From a bacterium (GTDB taxonomy: Bacteria; JAHJDO01), in assembly GCA_030631525.1 (NCBI GenBank), contig DAOVKY010000045.1, positions 1-6,435 on the forward strand: a stretch of 6,435 nucleotides of DNA, given 5' to 3'. Numbering within the stretch: the first letter of the stretch is position 1; every line of letters begins with the position of its first letter. Below the pieces are notes generated by a model. The model was not told where the DNA came from. It was given only the letters and a program-made list of their open reading frames with translations, and ran no database searches. A program made the position numbers and the translations under genes. Of this stretch, positions 4,768 through 6,435 are shown one piece after another.

Positions 4768-5712
4768 TTATTTATTAGGGACAGGTCGCAACCTGTCCTT
4801 TCTACCTCTGAAATCAAACCAGAAATCAACCAATCCCAATATAATAATGAGTATAAGAAAAATTGGAGAAGTAAAAACTAGCACATAAATCAAGACCTTA
4901 ACAAAAGGGAAGACCTTCCATTTGTCAAAAAAGAAATTCGCAATTGCTAACCCTCCTACCAAGTAAACAGCTGAAATAATAATCAGCAAATTCAGTCCTA
5001 TTATATAGCCTTGCTGAAATTTAGCGTATTTGAATAAAAATGTCATTAGAGCAGATATAATAAATACCCATATACACTCATCCCTCAGTCTCCACGTCTT
5101 AAAAGTGGATAATTTAAGAGCTTCTAAACCCAGTATCTTTTTGGAGAAGAAAAGGTTAATGCTGACTATTGAAAAATTAATAATGAAAATGATAGCAGGG
5201 AAACTGGTTTTAATTATATTTAATACTGTAGTAAACGACTCTTTAACTAACTCAATCTTTTCTTTGCTGATGCCAGTCTCTTCATAAATTTTCAGACTTT
5301 TATCCATATGAATCTGTAAATTCATGTAAATTCCATTCAGAACATTTTCGTCATGCAATGAAATTACAAAAATAGCCAAAAGACTTATAATGCTCAAAAT
5401 AGCTGTTGATAATACAGCTGTCTTTATAAAAGGAAACTTGTTCTTAAGTATTATACCTGTAACTAAGCCTAAAAGTCCAAGTTGTATAGATAAAATTGCA
5501 AAAAAGTGATTCTGAAAAATTAAGTAGACACCTGATACCATAATAAAAAAGCACAGAAATCCTTTACGGACATCAAGCAAATACACACAGATAATAATAG
5601 GTAGAGGAACTAAAACTTGGAAGAATAATTGGCCAAAAGCAAAAAACTTCCCTGAGATAAAAAAGCATAGAGACACCAAGGAAAGCAGGATTATCTTTTT
5701 ACCTGTTGGCAA
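4768..5712 (-). CDS. DUF2232 (YybS-like) multi-spanning membrane protein
   Basis: This 314-residue, very hydrophobic protein has about eight predicted membrane segments (for example roughly 7-22, 30-46, 52-66, 70-89, 97-118, 170-190, 213-228, 236-262 and 270-297). It has a soluble stretch at about 120-168 and a TWRLRDECIWVFIIS segment (206-220) that fits the W.lPe..iw pattern of DUF2232. The end GLVDFWFDFRGRK also matches the family. YybS-type genes sit beside rpsR and ssb in many bacteria; the function is unknown. No ATG is available, so TTG at 5712 is taken, 15 bp after rpsR, with GAGAAG about 9 nt upstream. The last residues, DRLRPVPNK, are encoded by a REP-like hairpin and are probably a late addition to the family's normal terminus. 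Confidence 0.82.
   Translation of the reverse strand: MPTGKKIILLSLVSLCFFISGKFFAFGQLFFQVLVPLPIIICVYLLDVRKGFLCFFIMVSGVYLIFQNHFFAILSIQLGLLGLVTGIILKNKFPFIKTAVLSTAILSIISLLAIFVISLHDENVLNGIYMNLQIHMDKSLKIYEETGISKEKIELVKESFTTVLNIIKTSFPAIIFIINFSIVSINLFFSKKILGLEALKLSTFKTWRLRDECIWVFIISALMTFLFKYAKFQQGYIIGLNLLIIISAVYLVGGLAIANFFFDKWKVFPFVKVLIYVLVFTSPIFLILIIILGLVDFWFDFRGRKDRLRPVPNK
4777..4800. repeat. REP-like hairpin at the 3' end of the DUF2232 gene
   Basis: GGACAGGT (4779-4786) and ACCTGTCC (4791-4798) form a perfect 8-bp stem around CGCA, extendable by a G-T and an A-T pair. The element begins with TAGGG, like the 27-bp repeats in the transposase, and stands out by GC content. It is read through in frame (DRLRPVP) and the stop codon lies just after it. 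No run of T follows in the transcribed direction, so it is more likely a dispersed REP-type repeat than an intrinsic terminator. Confidence 0.65.
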
Positions 5713-5727
5713 CTGACACTTCTCGAT

Positions 5728-5979
5728 TTATTGTGCAGAAAAAGGTAGCAACGCACACATTCTTGCTCGTTTTATTGCAACGGTAAGTTTTTTCTGGTGA
5801 CGAGCGCAATTCCCTGAAACTTTAGTTGAAAGAATTTTTCCCCTCTCAGTAATAAAGCCAGAGAGCGTTTTTGTGTCCCTATAGTCAATTTCGTCCATCT
5901 TTTCAACACAAAGCCTGCAATATTTCTTTCTTATAATCTTTTTTTTGCGACCTTTGACTTTTTTCCCTCTTTGGAACAT
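5728..5979 (-). CDS. rpsR: Small ribosomal subunit protein S18
   Basis: This 83-residue basic protein of normal length belongs to the 30S subunit platform, where it pairs with S6. The signature is clear: a basic N-terminal tail (RGKKVKGRKKKIIRKK), YCRLCVEKMDEIDYRD, FITERGKIL, and the end HQKKLTVAIKRARMCALLPFS. C21-x2-C24 together with C58-x2-H61 gives a possible zinc-binding set, as in the cysteine-containing (C+) form of S18. AAGGAGAT lies about 9 nt before the ATG. The gene follows ssb after 24 bp, the standard rpsF-ssb-rpsR order, and is followed after 15 bp by the DUF2232 gene. rplI, often next in this operon, is absent here. Confidence 0.97.
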   Translation of the reverse strand: MFQRGKKVKGRKKKIIRKKYCRLCVEKMDEIDYRDTKTLSGFITERGKILSTKVSGNCARHQKKLTVAIKRARMCALLPFSAQ

Positions 5980-6003
5980 AAAGATAATCTCCTTTTTATT
6001 ATA

Positions 6004-6435
6004 TTAGAACGGGACTTCATCCTCTACGGATTTGTCCGGCTTTTTCTCTGATGAATTTGTTTGCGTCTTTGTTTCTTCTTTCTCATCAATCTGTATTTCA
6101 GGCACAGGTAAGTCTTTTTCTTCGCTTGGCGGAGGAGTAGCACTGCTGCTTCCTTGCGGCGAACCAAGAAACTGAACTCTTTCCGCAACTACTTCCATAG
6201 CGCTTCGCTTTTGTCCATCCTTGTCTTCCCATGAACGGCTTTGCAAGCGTCCTTCTATAAAAACAGGCCTTCCTTTACTAAGATATTTTGCGCAGGACTC
6301 CGCCTGATTAGCCCATACAACAACTCTTACAAAACATGTATCTTCTGTCTTTGTTCCCTCTTTATTTTTAAAAAACCGATTAATTGCTATGCTAAAATCC
6401 GCAACTGCAGTACCACTTGGTATATATCTGAGTTC
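6004..6435 (-). CDS. ssb: Single-stranded DNA-binding protein, lacking the first residues
   Basis: The minus-strand frame is open from the right window edge; 143 residues are visible, beginning ELRYIPSGTAVADFSIAINR, so only about 18-20 N-terminal residues lie outside. The OB-fold spans to about visible residue 90, with TCFVRVVVWANQAESCAKYLSKG, RPVFIEGRLQSRSWEDKDGQKR and VVAERVQFLG typical of bacterial SSB. A flexible Pro/Ser/Lys/Glu-rich linker of about 45 residues follows, then the acidic tip EDEVPF, the docking peptide for replication and repair partners (consensus DDDIPF). SSB coats single-stranded DNA as a tetramer. It is probably cotranscribed with rpsR, with rpsF expected just outside the window. 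Confidence 0.96.
   Translation of the reverse strand, partial: ELRYIPSGTAVADFSIAINRFFKNKEGTKTEDTCFVRVVVWANQAESCAKYLSKGRPVFIEGRLQSRSWEDKDGQKRSAMEVVAERVQFLGSPQGSSSATPPPSEEKDLPVPEIQIDEKEETKTQTNSSEKKPDKSVEDEVPF

Noticed and set aside
4777..4800. Intrinsic terminator ending the DUF2232 transcript
   Set aside because: No U-run follows on the transcribed strand, the hairpin lies before the stop codon, and tatD follows closely.
5030..5287. Plus-strand open frame of 85 codons
   Set aside because: It is antisense to the DUF2232 membrane protein, with no ribosome site or family features.
6004..6246. Short protein starting at TTG 6246
   Set aside because: It is the C-terminal half of SSB; the frame is open with clear SSB sequence to the window edge.

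Overview
The window is a stretch of AT-rich bacterial chromosome, probably from an uncultured Gram-negative-type lineage. A LolC/LolE-type permease implies an outer membrane. A DUF2232 (YybS-like) membrane protein next to rpsR is a gene order shared by Firmicutes, deltaproteobacteria and several candidate phyla. The phylum cannot be fixed from this sequence; an Omnitrophota-like lineage is a low-confidence guess.

Right part (2473-6435, minus strand, read leftward): a compact housekeeping block of ssb (5' end outside the window), rpsR, a DUF2232 membrane protein, tatD and lysS. Gaps are 15-47 bp and tatD and lysS overlap by 11 bp, so this is probably one operon continuing from an rpsF-ssb-rpsR core. 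Left edge (1-724, minus strand): the first 241 codons of a LolC/LolE lipoprotein-release permease, with its own candidate promoter.

Middle (about 725-2478, plus strand): a small accessory island lying between lysS and lolC/E and pointing against both. It holds (i) a toxin-antitoxin pair, a BrnT-like/DUF4258-like toxin followed by a ribbon-helix-helix antitoxin, driven by a consensus sigma70-type promoter with a palindrome in its spacer; (ii) two unrecognised small membrane-protein genes, each followed directly by a related sequence resembling the left half of an integron attC site, the second extending to a complete degenerate attC-like palindrome ending in GTTATGC; (iii) a decayed REP-associated tyrosine transposase (RAYT, Y1 family) carrying two exact, oppositely oriented 27-bp GC-rich palindromic repeats in its own reading frame. 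The transposase has lost the second HUH histidine, is frameshifted at the second repeat, and is cut off where lysS ends.

A second REP-like hairpin sits at the 3' end of the DUF2232 gene and is translated as a C-terminal tail. The main points of interest are the apparently leaderless toxin start inside a consensus promoter, the attC-like sites with small membrane-protein cargo, the REP repeats embedded in coding sequence, and the lysS stop codon apparently supplied by the transposase remnant. No tRNA, rRNA, CRISPR array or riboswitch was seen, and no gap without a gene exceeds about 110 bp.
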